Positions 38,214 through 49,822 of a stretch of 64,000 nt of DNA are shown here, piece after piece. The notes under the pieces were generated by a model. That model saw only the letters and a program-made list of their open reading frames with translations. It was not told where the DNA came from and made no database searches. The stretch covers positions 10,701,347-10,765,346 of the forward strand of contig CM038922.1 of the NCBI GenBank assembly GCA_021904315.1, read 5' to 3'. This DNA is from Sphagnum magellanicum. Taxonomy: Eukaryota > Streptophyta > Sphagnopsida > Sphagnales > Sphagnaceae. The number at the start of each line of letters is the position of its first letter. Positions within the stretch are counted from its first letter, which is position 1. Both the position numbers and the translations under genes were made by a program.

Positions 38214-40419
38214 CTACATTTGCATGGCTTCTGCATGGTAAGTCTCCAACTCTGCATCCAAGTCTTCTGCACTCTTCTCTTCAACAGGCACTCTGCCCCG
38301 TCCACGACCAGCACCCCGACCTCTGCCACGACCTCGAAAGGTGTTGCCACCACCTCGTCTGCCCCCAAATCCACGCCCTCGAGTTCCCCCACTGCAAAAC
38401 ATCTCACTCCCATCAGTCCTGAAACTTGACCTCAGAAACTAAACTCCAAACTTCAATTGTCACGCGTAGCCTCCAGTATCCTGATTCAACTCTGTGATTA
38501 TCCACAATCCCATCACTGGCCTATTTGGTCAATGCCAGATTCAAACACATACCCAATCACAACAATGCGTTGTGCAGTAGGATTAGGCCTGGCCCCATTT
38601 GCAGCTTGAACGATTACTCCTGCCCCTCCTGCTGCTGCTGGGGCTCTCCCTGATAGAGTACTTGGAATGGTTCCAATGACCTCAATCTGCATGGGTTTCC
38701 CATCAAGCTGGACAGTGTTGTACCGCTTCATTGCAGCAACAGCCTCAGCTTTTCTTGCAAAAACCACCTCTGCGGTGCCCTGAGTACTCAGCCATGCCAA
38801 ACTCAAGCATAAATTTCTAATCCCAACAGCTTGATGAGAACTGGTAAGATAACATGCTTGATAGATTAAACTGGATCAAATACAGGCACATTGCCACCCG
38901 GGTGAAGGCCAAGCCAACCATTGTATTGGAAAAAGCAACCCAATAGTGAAGCTGGCAGATGCTGCTGCACAATCACGAGCTACAATCCACCTAGAAACCA
39001 AGAATTCACCTTTGAGCGGCCACTGCGATCATAGTGGATGGAGCATCGCTTCAGCTCCCCAACTTCTGCAAAGAGCTCCTGCTTCCAAGCACAAAACTAC
39101 CTTTTCAAACATTTGCCATCAAACTGTTTTCAAGCAATAAAGCATTACAAAACTACATGCAACAGAACCAACTGTAAACATGTTAACAGACATCAATGGC
39201 ACATGTTGCACTCATGTACAAACAATATATGTGCAGAGATTAAGGACCTTTTCCAACAACATATATAACAATGATATAACATCATTACCTTCAGATCATC
39301 ATTTGATACTCCATAGTCAAGATTGGAAATGTAAAGCTTTGTGCCTGTTTCAAAACCCAGTGGTGGCCTGATGACAGTGGCAGGGACCATGTTCTCATAC
39401 ATATCATGTTGCTGAAGAAACTGTTGCAGTGTTGACAAAACAAAGGATACAAGAGGCACAACCCCCATGCAACTGTCAGCAGAGCCATTCAACAGCACCA
39501 TAAAAGAAACAACAGGATTGATTGTGCATAGAGGTAGACATGAATCTGAGAGGAGCGGCCACAGCCATAGCCTCCACCTCCCCCCCCAGCAAAGGGCTGC
39601 CCTAGTCATGCTGTTGCAGAAGTGAGAGAGAGAGAGAGAGAGAGAGAAAGAGCCACATCCTGGGGACTGTAGATATGGATACCTCCTCCCAGGATGTGTG
39701 CAGTCACAGCAGAGAAGACGATCAACCAGATGGCATTTTTTCTGTTTTAAGGCCTGACTGATTGATTTCATCAACGATGGGACCATCGGCAGTGAGTGCA
39801 GCTGAATATGAACTACGACACAGCGGCAAAAACACAAGAGCCGGCACGGCACGTCTTCCACATAAAGTCTTCCATTGCACAGATGTCCCCCATTTGTATC
39901 CACAAAAATCAAACCCCCGTTTCTCTTCTTCGTGCTCCACGGCCTTCTTCAAAGGTAATTGCTATCATCTCACATATCAACGCAAAAGACTCAAAATCGG
40001 GGATTGAAGTCTCAGAAATCTGCGGTTTTGCGTTTCCATTGTAGCTACCCTTGTGTGTCTATCAAGCTTTTTTTTCTTTTCTTTTCTTTCTTTGTTTCTG
40101 TCTGTTTTTTTCTTCTCTTTTCAACTGATTGAAACGCTTACACACGCTGTCTGGCATAGCCAAAGAGTGCTTATAGAAACGAAGGGGGATGCCGCTTGCT
40201 TGCCTTGGCTGTGGCGTAAGGATTCTGACGAGCAACAGCTCGTTTCATCTGTTTGCGGACAGGCCCTGTCGCCTTAGGGCCACCAGCATAGCCTCCAGTA
40301 GTAATATTATTACGGAAGCCCCCCCTGCGGCCCCTTCTGCCGCCTCTTCCTCCCCTTCGTCCGACCTGCTTGTTGGTCTTAATCATGTCGTCGAGTGACA
40401 TATCCAGGACACTCGACAT
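38214..40419 (-). CDS. ALY: ALY/REF (THO4) mRNA-export adaptor
   Basis: Nuclear RNA-binding adaptor that links the TREX complex and mRNA to the export receptor. Five exons on minus are 40419-40204, 39420-39289, 39078-39010, 38779-38553 and 38391-38214, together 273 codons plus TAG, all in phase. Exon 1 starts MSSVLDMSLDDMIK, the conserved N-terminal UAP56-binding motif, followed by an RGG-rich stretch (residues 20-35). The RRM spans about residues 98-170, with RNP2-like LYISNL (101-106) and RNP1-like KGTAEVVF (139-146). GRGRGR-type repeats follow (about 216-250), and the C-terminal UAP56-binding motif SAEDLDAELETYH ends the protein. The first intron joins K72 to F73 only if its donor is GC (AAG|GCAAGC at 40203), because a GT donor nearby would add unrelated residues. 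An (AG)n tract at about 39624-39648 lies inside this intron. Confidence 0.95.
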
Positions 40420-41200
40420 GGTTCTGATCACCGCTTAAATCTTTCTTGCCTCGATACAAGAAACTCTCTCCCTCCGAGACAAGCACAGTAACAGCTGTAG
40501 TACAGAAACAGGAACAAAAGCTCTGTCTGTGCTTCCCGCAGAGTTGGACAATTACAGAACCGTGGACCAAAAAAAAACCAAGCAGTTGCTAGGCAAAGAA
40601 ACCGCCACAGAGAACTTCAAGCGCTTGCTTCTACCGCTACAGGAAAAAAACGGAAAAGAAAAAAAAACGCCTCCAGAAAGCCTGCTCCCGAAATGAACGC
40701 AAGAGACGACGGTACGAAGAGAAAAGAGATCCAATCGATACAAAAGAGGCACCGATGGCGATGGTTGTTGAAGGCCAAGTCAGAGAGCGGAAAACCCCAG
40801 GAAAGCAATACCTCCTCCTCCTAACAAGCCGTAATAAAAAAAGGCGTGAAAGGCGTGTAGAGAAAGCGAACTGATGCAGCAGAAAGGAGACGACGACGAC
40901 GACGACGGCCGGCGATGAAAATACCCTAAGGGAAGCTTGAAGAAGGGACTGAAACCCAAATCGTCCTCACCAAAACACAGAGCGCGGACAAGCAAAGCGT
41001 TGAAGGATCGGTGGGCAGCGCAGAGAGAGTGAGAGAGAGGCGACGCGGTCGCGTGAAAAGCGGGAAATTGAAAACGGTCGGTGGGGATTCGGCGATTGCC
41101 ACCTCCTGTGAGCGTGCTCTTGTTGTGGGATTGTATCACGAAATTTATCATCCTGTAACCGAGCTCGACTTCATCCAAAAGCGAACGCCAGTTAATGCTT
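40420..41200 (-). promoter_or_regulatory. ALY 5' UTR/promoter region
   Basis: Sequence upstream of the ALY start is richer in G+C than the surrounding gaps. It carries GACGACGACGAC near 40891-40910 and GAGAGAGTGAGAGAGAGG near 41022-41040. The ORFs on either strand are short and disagree with any family. This fits a 5' UTR plus TATA-less promoter of a housekeeping gene, but no transcription start can be read. Confidence 0.45.
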
Positions 41201-41679
41201 TCATTTCATGTGGATCCCACCATCCATCCATGATAAATCCATGATAGCCCACCTGTTCACACATAATGGAAACTTTGATGTTAGAAAGTGTTGGCAACAT
41301 ACCTTTGTTCGTGAAGGATCATACTTGGCATCATAATGACGCCAATATACCTTCGTCCCACCCATGCGTTCATACTTTGTTCCCATCATCCTTGTCTCAT
41401 GTTGAAAGCATTTTCATTTTTGGTGCTCCTTTTTTTGTCGTTTCATAATCTTACTTCATACACCATGCATTATCATGGTTTTGCATCTTCACATCATTGT
41501 ACTACACGTTTCATACACATATTCATATCACTACATTACATGTTTCATACACCTTACATTTTATCTCGGTTTTTTACATCTTCACATTGCTACACTACAC
41601 TTTATCATGATTCTACATCTTCGCACTCCATCATGCTTCATCAACCTTGCTACAATATTTTTAAAAATGTTTATGTGTG
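41201..41679. other. T/C-rich intergenic DNA with CATCATT-like phrases
   Basis: Repeats short phrases such as TTCACAT, ATACAC and TTTATC(A/T) with no clear period. No gene. The long plus-strand ORF starting in this stretch runs into the tandem array at 41680 and is rejected as coding. Confidence 0.5.
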
Positions 41680-42145
41680 CTTTGCTTCTTTGTGTTTTTT
41701 CCTACAAAGCTATTGTTTTGTTTTGTTTTGCAGCTTTCTTTTGGTGTGTGGTGATCATTGTCTTCGTATAGGAGGTTTGTCCCCCTTCGAAGGTAGTTTT
41801 TTTCCCCTTGGTTTCATTGTCATAGCTTTGCTTTTGTGCTTGTTTGCTTCTCTTTGTTTTTTTTGCAAAGTTCATGTTGTTGTTTTCTTTTGTTTTGTGG
41901 CTTTCACTTTGTGCATGACAACCATCGTCCTCCTATGGGAGGTTTGTTCCCTTTCAAAAGTAGTTTTTTCTTAGACTCCTATCTTTGTGCTTGCAACTTT
42001 TTTTTTTGTTGTATTTACGTGTTTTGCATCTCGATGTTTTTCCTACAAATTTGTAACCTTGTTTTGCATTGCAACTTTCTTTTTGTGTGTAAGGATCATT
42101 GTCCTCCTTTAAGAAGTTTGTCCTCCTTCAAACATAGTTATGTTG
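41680..42145 (+). repeat. ~170-bp tandem satellite-like repeat, three copies
   Basis: Each copy runs in the order TTTGCTTCTTTGTG or similar, ACAAAG/TGCAAAG, TTGTTTTG, GCAGCTTTC or GCAACTTTC, ATCATTGTC/ATCGTCCTCC and GGTTTGTCCC..TTCGAA. The last phrase falls at about 41771, 41940 and 42114, giving spacings near 170 and 174 bp. The copies are strongly diverged. Confidence 0.8.
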
Positions 42146-44999
42146 TTCCTCTATTTTTGTTGTTGTAGCTTCTTTTTTTTGGTATGTACATGCTTTTTGG
42201 CATTGGTTGGCATTGTTTGGCTTGTTGCAAGCAGTCATTTTCTATTGCAAACATGAAAAGTTAATTTTTTTTTCTTTCTCTTTCTTTGTTGTAACATTTT
42301 GTTTTTTTGTTGATGAGGCATTTTGTTATTACTTTCCCTATTACTACCTTCAACTAGTGTGTCAAACTTTGTTGATTTATCTTGAAGTTGTTTTATATGT
42401 TGGTTGTGTTTAATGTGTGCAAGTTGTTCTTTGATTCCAACTTATTGCCTGATGTTCATGTTGAAAATGTTTTGGGCGTAATGTTTTGATTACTTACCGT
42501 CTTTCTTGAATAACATAATGAATGGTTGTGAGCATATTCACTTATGTCTTTGAGAAAATGATTAAATATCAATTTCATGTTCATTCACTAGACCTTCTAA
42601 TTATTTTTTGAGTTCCTCAAATTTATGGGTTGTTCAAAACTATAATTGCATTTGTTTTTATGACCCACATGAAAATAATTTTTGGATTTCAACTTTATGT
42701 TTTGAATTATTTTTTGTGTTCATATGTTCTCCCATGCAAAAATTTACTTGTTTTGGGTATGAGGAGAAGATTTATTATTGGAGAAAAAAAAAATGGGTCT
42801 TGATTGTGGTTTAAATAATGAATCACATGTAGAATAATGACCGAATCCATAATATTTGTAAGAATTGCTAAAAAATTTAAGTTTGATGTAAATGATTAGG
42901 CTTGAATAGAATATTAGATAGTGGGAATGACGTTCATTTCAAAAATTGAACCATTGAATTTTGAAATAATATTCGTTAATGTGCACATATCTAATTCCAT
43001 GCAAAAATAATGTTATTATTGAAGTAGGGTTTTTTTGAAATATTTGTTATCATGGCTAGAATATGAACATACTTGATTTGAACTTGTTTTTCAAGAATAT
43101 TCTCTTTCATAAAATGGTATTGGGTATCAACATGTTTGTTTCAAAAATGGTATTTAGGGTTTCACTAAGTGTTATGGCATTTTGGGGATTTGAATAAAGT
43201 AAGATCCTTTTTATTCAAATTTAAATTTGATTAAAAGTTTTTGTAACCATATGATTTTGGTTGTTATTTTAACCAAAACCATGTACTTAAATTTTGTGGG
43301 GGAGAAAAAAATAGATTATTGATACTTACTTTCATGTAAAATTGTTATATTAACTAGCACAAAACAATAACCCAACATAGAATGCCAATTGTCTTTGTCT
43401 TTGGCCCAATTTCCATTGGAATATCCATGTAAAATTTTGACCATTTTTAGATTTTTGATATTTGATGCCATAGCTTAATATTCTTTTGATATATCGGATC
43501 ATTATATTTTTAAGAGCTTGGATGTGCACATTTTCCAAATTAGAAAGATTCATTTACATCAAATGCAAAATTTGATCTTGAATCAACACTTGAATGCATA
43601 AGGCTACCAATTATCATTAGAAAAACAATTGATTTTATAACTTGTCTTATGTGTCTTGTGCAACTACACATGTCCTATGCAACTTAAAAATGTCACATGC
43701 AACTATTTGTTAGTTGCATGTGACATGTGTACTTGCATAAGACAAGCTGCAAAAGACAATTTTTCTACTAGTGTAAGCTCCTTATTCACTAGGAGAAAAA
43801 CCCCATTTTTCAACTATGCTTTCAACTACTTCTCTATTATCATTTATAGTTGAAAACATCACTTTCAATTGCAAAATGTTTTTTGCAACTCAAAAATAAC
43901 ATTGTCAACTAATTTCCAAAATAGTCAACAATGTTGAGTTGACCTTACAACATAATTGAAAACAATGTACACATGTCAATTTGTGGGTTAATGTTCAAGT
44001 GACAACATTTTAGTTGAAAATGACATATATTTTAGTTGACACAACATTTCAATTATAAAGTGCTAATTGGACCTAGTTGACTCCATGTTGGCGAGTAAAT
44101 GGATGAACTTCATCCATTTACATGTTATGTCATTTGGGGGTGTGGAAGTGGAATTATGACTATCTTTCAATTATATTACAACCAATGTAGCATTGGCACG
44201 TGTCATGTCATTGAGGAAAGGCATGGAATTTTAGAATTTTGATTATTATTCAATTATATTATAACCAGTGGAACATTAACATGTGTCACATGGGCATTTG
44301 TGAAGTTGAGCCAAAGTAAATATATCAACTACAAGGAGTTGAAAGCAAGTTTAAAATATGTTGAAAATAAGTCAAAATTTATGTAAATTAATTGAAATGT
44401 AGTTGAGATTACAAGTCTACATAAATTACAGTCACAATTATAAAACTACTAAAGCTAGATTATGGGGATAATACACCTAGTTAAAATTAACTAAAAAAAA
44501 TCAAACCATAATAAAAATATAGTCTACTTATACATTATCAACTAAAAATGCAAAACTTATTATAATCTGAAAATTATGCAAGGAAACATTGTTCCCATGT
44601 AAGAAATGGTCCCATTTACATCTCGAAAATATTAATGTTAGTAATCAAACATTTATTAGAACAATGAAATGACTTTCCTATAAAGTGGTTGTCTATGTTT
44701 ATGCACTAATGGTGTGAACTCATTGTTGGCATGTTTAATTGGATTGTTGCCTTGTTGGACCATGTCTTTTGATTTGTTCATAATTGCACCTTGCATTTTT
44801 GAACGAAAGAAAATGAAAGTTGTTAGAAATGAAAAAACTTACTAGGAATCTAAGTTATAAGCATTAAGAAAAAGATTGTGCATTAGTTGCACACATTGAA
44901 AATCAATAAAAACATCATCATTTACTACTCAAGAATAAGGAAGTTTGACAAAGAAAAAAACACTTTGAAATCTGGAAAAATTAGAATTAGATAACAAAT
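42146..44999. other. AT-rich intergenic DNA
   Basis: No gene found. The CACTA-like hairpin at 43615-43773 is listed separately. 43850-44060 repeats TTGAAAAC/TAGTTGA phrases, probably more decayed transposon sequence. Confidence 0.55.
43615..43773. mobile_element. CACTA-type hairpin MITE
   Basis: The right end reads, inward on minus, CACTAGTAGAAAAATTGTC, the typical plant CACTA terminus. The left end is a degenerate CATTAGAAAAACAATTG. Inner arms pair as CTTGTCTTATG (43641-43651) with CATAAGACAAG (43736-43746). A perfect 16-bp stem, ATGTCACATGCAACTA (43690-43705) with its complement at 43711-43726, closes on a 5-nt loop. No ORF. A 3-bp target duplication is not evident, so the left boundary is approximate. 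Confidence 0.65.
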
Positions 45000-45689
45000 T
45001 GTCATGCCCGTACAATGGCCTCATACATGACGGCCAGTTATGAGCATGCCCATGTGCGCTTTTAAGGTTAATGTATGGTCTTAGACGACTATACGTTATT
45101 GGGTACTTAAAGTTTCAGTTTGTTGGCGACGATATAAAAGACCCAACCCTTTCTTTTTCCTTTTAGTTTTTATAGAATTCCTTTGTCAGGAGAATTTCTT
45201 CCATAATAAACTAGGACTTCTAGATGCTCACGGCGGCCATTGCACCGCCACCGTTTACATACATTTCATTTTCTTCTTTCTTTGTAACTCAATTCTAGAA
45301 AAACTACATTTTTTGTTACTTCATGCTAAAAGCCGCACATTTCTTTTGCCTGTGAGTTTTTGAGTTATTGTTGCTACTACTGTTGCTCCTGCTGGTGTTA
45401 CCGCTGTTGGAAGGTGCTGCTGTTACTATTGTTGAAGGGAGTTACCGTCCTTATAAGAAAGAGCTTGTGTTATGCCAACCAATAAAGTCGAGATTCTTGA
45501 CAAGTTTCAAAGCTCCCCTCTTTTTCTCTTTCTTTCTATCTGTTTCACGTGTACAAACTTGCCCTCCATTAGTGAGTAAAAAAAAAACATGTTCATTTAG
45601 GCTGCGGAGCCCACCATCGTTGCAAAGCAGTGCAGCACCGCCTGTTGCAAAACAACGTCGCTGTAATGACGCACATTGCAAGACACTCC

Positions 45690-46450
45690 CGTGACGTGAG
45701 CTACAGCGCCACAACGTTGTAGCGCCATAACGCTACAACGCCAAGAGCTGTAGCAATAACAATAACGTTTCAACAACAACATCACATCAATGCCATCGTT
45801 GTAGTGCTGTAGCAACAACAACGTTCTAGCGCCGTAGCAACACCATCACTGCAGTGCCACAATAATAGTAATGCTATAGCAACAGCAACAACGTCGCAAA
45901 GTTGCGAACTATAGCAACAACAATAACGTCGCAATGTTGTGAATTGCAGCACCATCGTCGTTACAGCATTGTAAGTAACAACGTTGCCATTGTTGCGACC
46001 TTGGTTCGTTCGACGTCCATCCGATTTTCGTCTCACGTCCATTCAACTTTCGTCCGATTTTTGTCAGACGATTTGTTCAACTTTCGTCCATCAACTTTCG
46101 TCCATCTAAGGACTTTCGTCCTACGCCCTATCGTCTTACATCCTATGCTTTGCGCCTACCATCCTATGCACTGCGTCTTGGGCCTTACTATCCTACGTCA
46201 TGTCCCATGTTGTCTTACACCTTATCATCTTGCGTCCTGTCATTTTACACCCTATCATCCTGCGCACGTCGTCCTACGCCTTGTCGTCCTACGTTTTTGT
46301 TATTTTACGCCCTGCATCTTGACGTCCTACGCCTACGGCCTTGCATCCTATCATTTTGCCATTTTACCTTTTCATTCGATGTTCGTTTTACTTTTGATCG
46401 ACCTTTGTTCAGCCTTCATTCGACGTCCATTTGACCTCATTTCAACGTTC
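45690..46450 (+). repeat. Degenerate short tandem repeats inside the retroelement leader
   Basis: 45690-45990 is made of GTAGCAACAACAAC/GTAGCGCC phrases with a 10-35 bp irregular spacing. 46010-46440 is made of CGTCCTACGCC/TCATCCTATG phrases spaced about 20 bp. Both are low-complexity arrays that create long meaningless ORFs on several frames. Confidence 0.75.
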
Positions 46451-46565
46451 GTCTGTTGTCAATCATTCTCAACGACACACTAGATTCTTTAAACTATACG
46501 TTGTGTTAGAACTTTGTAGCCAATGCTTTGTGTTGTTACAAAATTTTAGGCATGGGACAACACCA

Positions 46566-48250
46566 TGTCTTCAGATGATGAAAGTACTATTACTCAACCA
46601 GAGCCCAAGTATCAACTACGAAGTAACACACAATCCTTTGAGCGAATTTCTTTATGGTCACGATCTTCACAATGTTACCATCAAGCATCAACAGCATCAA
46701 CGTCATCTAGTACAACGCTTACTAGGAATTCAAGTTCAGGTTACACTACATCAACGGTATATCAGAGTCCATTTTGGAGGGGCTCATCAGTGGGGTACGC
46801 CTGTTGCCGCACCTATTTTCACACCATCACCGTATATTTCGTTATAAACTATGACCTCAACACCCATATACACCATGGAGGTCAATAGTTCCTCTGGGAC
46901 GATTGAGAAGTTCAGCGAAAGGCCAGGTATTATTTTTTTGAGGGAGTTCAAGGCAATTTTCTCAACTGTGGTTTGTGAATTGGAGCTCAAATATGGCGTT
47001 AATTACATCGAGGCATTTGCATTGAAATAATTGGCTCATTATGTGCACTATGAGGCATTGGATGTCTACAATCAACACTCTACAAGGATTTTGGGTGTCA
47101 CCAAGATTCCCAATCTAGCTTACACCATAGCCATCGCCACTCCTTCTCAAGCTGCATTGCAAGTTGCAATTGCACATCATGGGACTATGCCTAATAATCC
47201 AAACTCAATACCTACCTCATTAAACCTTTTTCCTCAACAACTCATTGCTGCTACTGCAAACATTCCTCCCACCACCGATGCATCAACTTTTGTTGATCTA
47301 GTGAGGGAATTCTTTTGAGTTCTTAAGCTTGAATTTCCAGTCAAAAGTTCTAAAAAAATTTTGCAGCTCGTCACTTTCTTTCGGCAAAAAGATGAAACCC
47401 TCAAGATGCTCTACATGAGGCTTCTTAAACTCAAAGAGGATACCCATAGCATCACAGACCTGGAAGCTGCCCATTGATATCTTCGTTCGTTGGAAAATAC
47501 TCCAGCATTCCATGCGCAGGTTTTGCAACGAGTTTTTGCACAATTTGGAAATTCATACATTTTGTTAGATGTTTACAACATTTCCGAAAAGTTGGAACTG
47601 GCTCGTGCACACTATGAGGCCAATACTATGAGGCCTCCATCATATTCAAGGCCTCAACCTACACCAACTGTGCCAACTAGATCATCACATTCTTCTTCAA
47701 GGACTAAAGCGGTGCACTTGGCTACACCCATCCTACTTTCTTGTAACTACTATGGCAATCCTGCCCACAAAGCTAATGAGTGCAACATTCCTTCCGAGGA
47801 TCTCTTTTGTGATTATTGTGGAAAAGAGGGACATCAGGAATCTGTCTGTTTTGCCAAGTTCCCGAAACGGAAGCATCTTCGATTACAACGGCGAAATCTT
47901 CTCTTGTCCCTCAACCAAAAGCCAAGGCACCTCAACCTTCCACTCAAGCTTTGCCCACCAAGGGTAATTCCAACAAGAATGCTAAGAAGAAGGAGCACAC
48001 TGCTTACAAGAGGGAGGTGCTTCAAGCCCATGCAATTCAAGTTCAGACTTTACAAAATGAACTTGAATCATTGAGGGCCCAACTTACTAATCTAAAAGGC
48101 AAGTCCTCCCAACTAGCTAGTCATGCCCAACATGTACAAGGTTCAGGATCACGAGAGGGACCTCCTAAGTCGTTCTATGGCCTTCCACATGATGCCATGG
48201 TTGGGGAGTATGTTATTTCCACTCCACACATTTATAGTCTCACACTATAA
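46566..48250 (+). pseudogene. Retroelement gag remnant with zinc knuckles
   Basis: A Gag-like frame begins with ATG at 46566 (MSSDDES). From 46851 a related frame runs on with in-frame stops at about 46845, 47028, 47316 and 47475. The capsid-like part is followed by two zinc knuckles. The first has lost its second cysteine (C-x2-Y-x4-H-x4-C, near 47743-47787). The second, CDYCGKEGHQESVC (about 47809-47850), is intact. Near 47860 the coding frame shifts by one, then a Lys-rich and coiled-coil-like stretch (QNELESLRAQL) runs to a stop at 48248. In this family Gag packages the element RNA. Confidence 0.75.
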
Positions 48251-49822
48251 TTTGCTACTTCTTTTTGCCCTTCCTATGTCGCAACACAAAAAGCTAGTGT
48301 GGCACCCAGAGTTTCTGCCACTAAACAGGTAATTTAGACTGATGAACTCGCATATGGTTCAAGTCCTATTATCAGGGCTAGAGGAGCTCAAGCACTCATG
48401 CCACAATCTTTTCGTCCTCTCAACATGGAAGAAGAACGCACCTTGTTGGCGAGTGGGGAGAAGACTACTACACCACAAGTTGTTAGGGCATCAAATTATC
48501 ATGTCCCAGGATTACATGTATATAAAAAAAACACACCATTTTCCAATGATCGGCTTATGGAATGCCAACTTCAAATGCATGAAGTGGCGCAAAAGCTTGC
48601 GAGTACACCATTGTTTAGTTTTCAAGATTTGAAACTAAACAGTAAAGACATAATTGCAATCTTAAAAGATACCTTGAACACTACATCAGGTCCTCTACCA
48701 ATCCCTGATCCACGTGCTACAGAGGTCCCATCCAACACCTTGGAGAGACATTCGATTGGCTCATGTGTTACAGATGGCATTCGTAATTTGGTCACTAATT
48801 TTAGCATGGTTCAACTAGTGGGCTTTCCTACCTCTGATTCTACATTCACATATCAAAAGGGAGTTTATAATACCTCACTTGTGATTTTGTTACTCAGAAA
48901 AGGTGTTATGGATAGCCATTCTCTGCACAAAGTCTCTCACTCATTTCCGAAGGTGGTGCGTAGTGAAAGAACTTCCATCACCACCAGAGTTGCCATTGTC
49001 AATAATACTAAGTCAGCAATCCAAGTGGGAGGACATACACCCATAGTGGTATTTCTTAACACAGGTGCCCAACCAGTGATTCTTGGAATTTAATTCGCCA
49101 AGAAGATGGGCATGCTTGACTCCAAACTATGGAAATCTATGTGGCAGATTCACACCACTAGTGGGAGCATAGAGGAGGTAGTTGGGGAAAGCTCGGATTT
49201 GATTACATTTAAGTTCAATGAAGGTACAGATCAGGAGCTTTGCTTACATGTCAGATGTTTAGTCACCAATGCCACTAGTTATGATGTGTTCATTGGGCAA
49301 GGAGCCTTGTTTCCACCAGGTTTCACAATTAACAACTGGTTCGAACATGCGTACTACCAAGTGGATTGGGAGATTGATGGCCACCACCTGGGATACATAC
49401 CCCTTGATTTATATGGGAACCATAGTCCTATGGTTCACCATTATATGTTCAAGGAAGCACATATCATTTCTTACATCCAACAAGTTAGCCACGAATGGAT
49501 AGAGGGAGATGAGGAGGAAATAGCTTACGCTCAAGCTACTAAAAGCTTGAGGGTGGTTCCTACTAACATTCAACATGGACCAAAGGTTTTACAGAGGTTC
49601 AAAGTACCCCACAAGCCATTGGTCAAAGCTTTGTCTAGTTTTGAAAACATGGAGAACCATGGTGAACCGAATAAGCCATTATTTCGTCAACTAATCACCT
49701 GGACACCACTTAAGGAAGGGATTACATTACTAGAGCTCTTTGGTGGTATTGTTTGTCTTTTTTGTCTTTGTTTTATAATTGTTATAAACCACATTTTAGC
49801 ATTTTTTTTCTTGCTTTGTTAA
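48251..49822 (+). pseudogene. Retroelement aspartic-protease region with possible methyltransferase stub
   Basis: Continues in the frame of the upstream Lys-rich region, with stops at about 48329 and 49091. The retropepsin active site is present as FLNTGAQPVILG (about 49052-49087), where the usual catalytic Asp of D-T/S-G has become Asn. Downstream are conserved-looking protease-linker residues (IGQGALFPPGF, YYQVDWEIDG, WIEGDEEE). The frame reaches ITLLELFGGI at 49721-49750, which resembles motif I of C5-cytosine methyltransferases, then runs abruptly into hydrophobic non-homologous sequence and stops at 49822. The methyltransferase reading rests on this one motif. Confidence 0.6.

Larger units (their letters stand above)
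45000..49822 (+). mobile_element. Decayed LTR-retroelement fragment (gag-protease)
   Basis: Possible 5' LTR start TGTCATGCCCG at 45000 with a TATAAAA box at 45133-45139, then a long leader rich in degenerate tandem repeats. Coding remnants of gag, two zinc knuckles and an aspartic protease follow on plus, broken by stops and one frameshift. Reverse transcriptase, RNase H and integrase are absent, and no 3' LTR copy was found, so this is a truncated insertion. Gag and retropepsin order fits Ty3- or Copia-type; the class cannot be settled here. Confidence 0.7.

Noticed and set aside
39193..39912. 239-codon minus-strand ORF treated as one ALY exon
   Set aside because: Only 39420-39289 matches ALY; the rest is intron sequence in which splice sites are clear.
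39722..39952. Minus-strand ORF as a constitutive ALY exon
   Set aside because: The ALY frame joins directly from exon 1 to 39420; this segment has no RRM or adaptor-like sequence and would place unrelated residues before the RRM.
41336..42168. Long hydrophobic ORFs (212 and 110 codons)
   Set aside because: They overlay a T-rich tandem repeat with three diverged copies; the repeat explains the open frame.
45902..46483. 193-codon ORF in the retroelement leader
   Set aside because: Made of degenerate ~20-bp CGTCCTA repeats, open in more than one frame.
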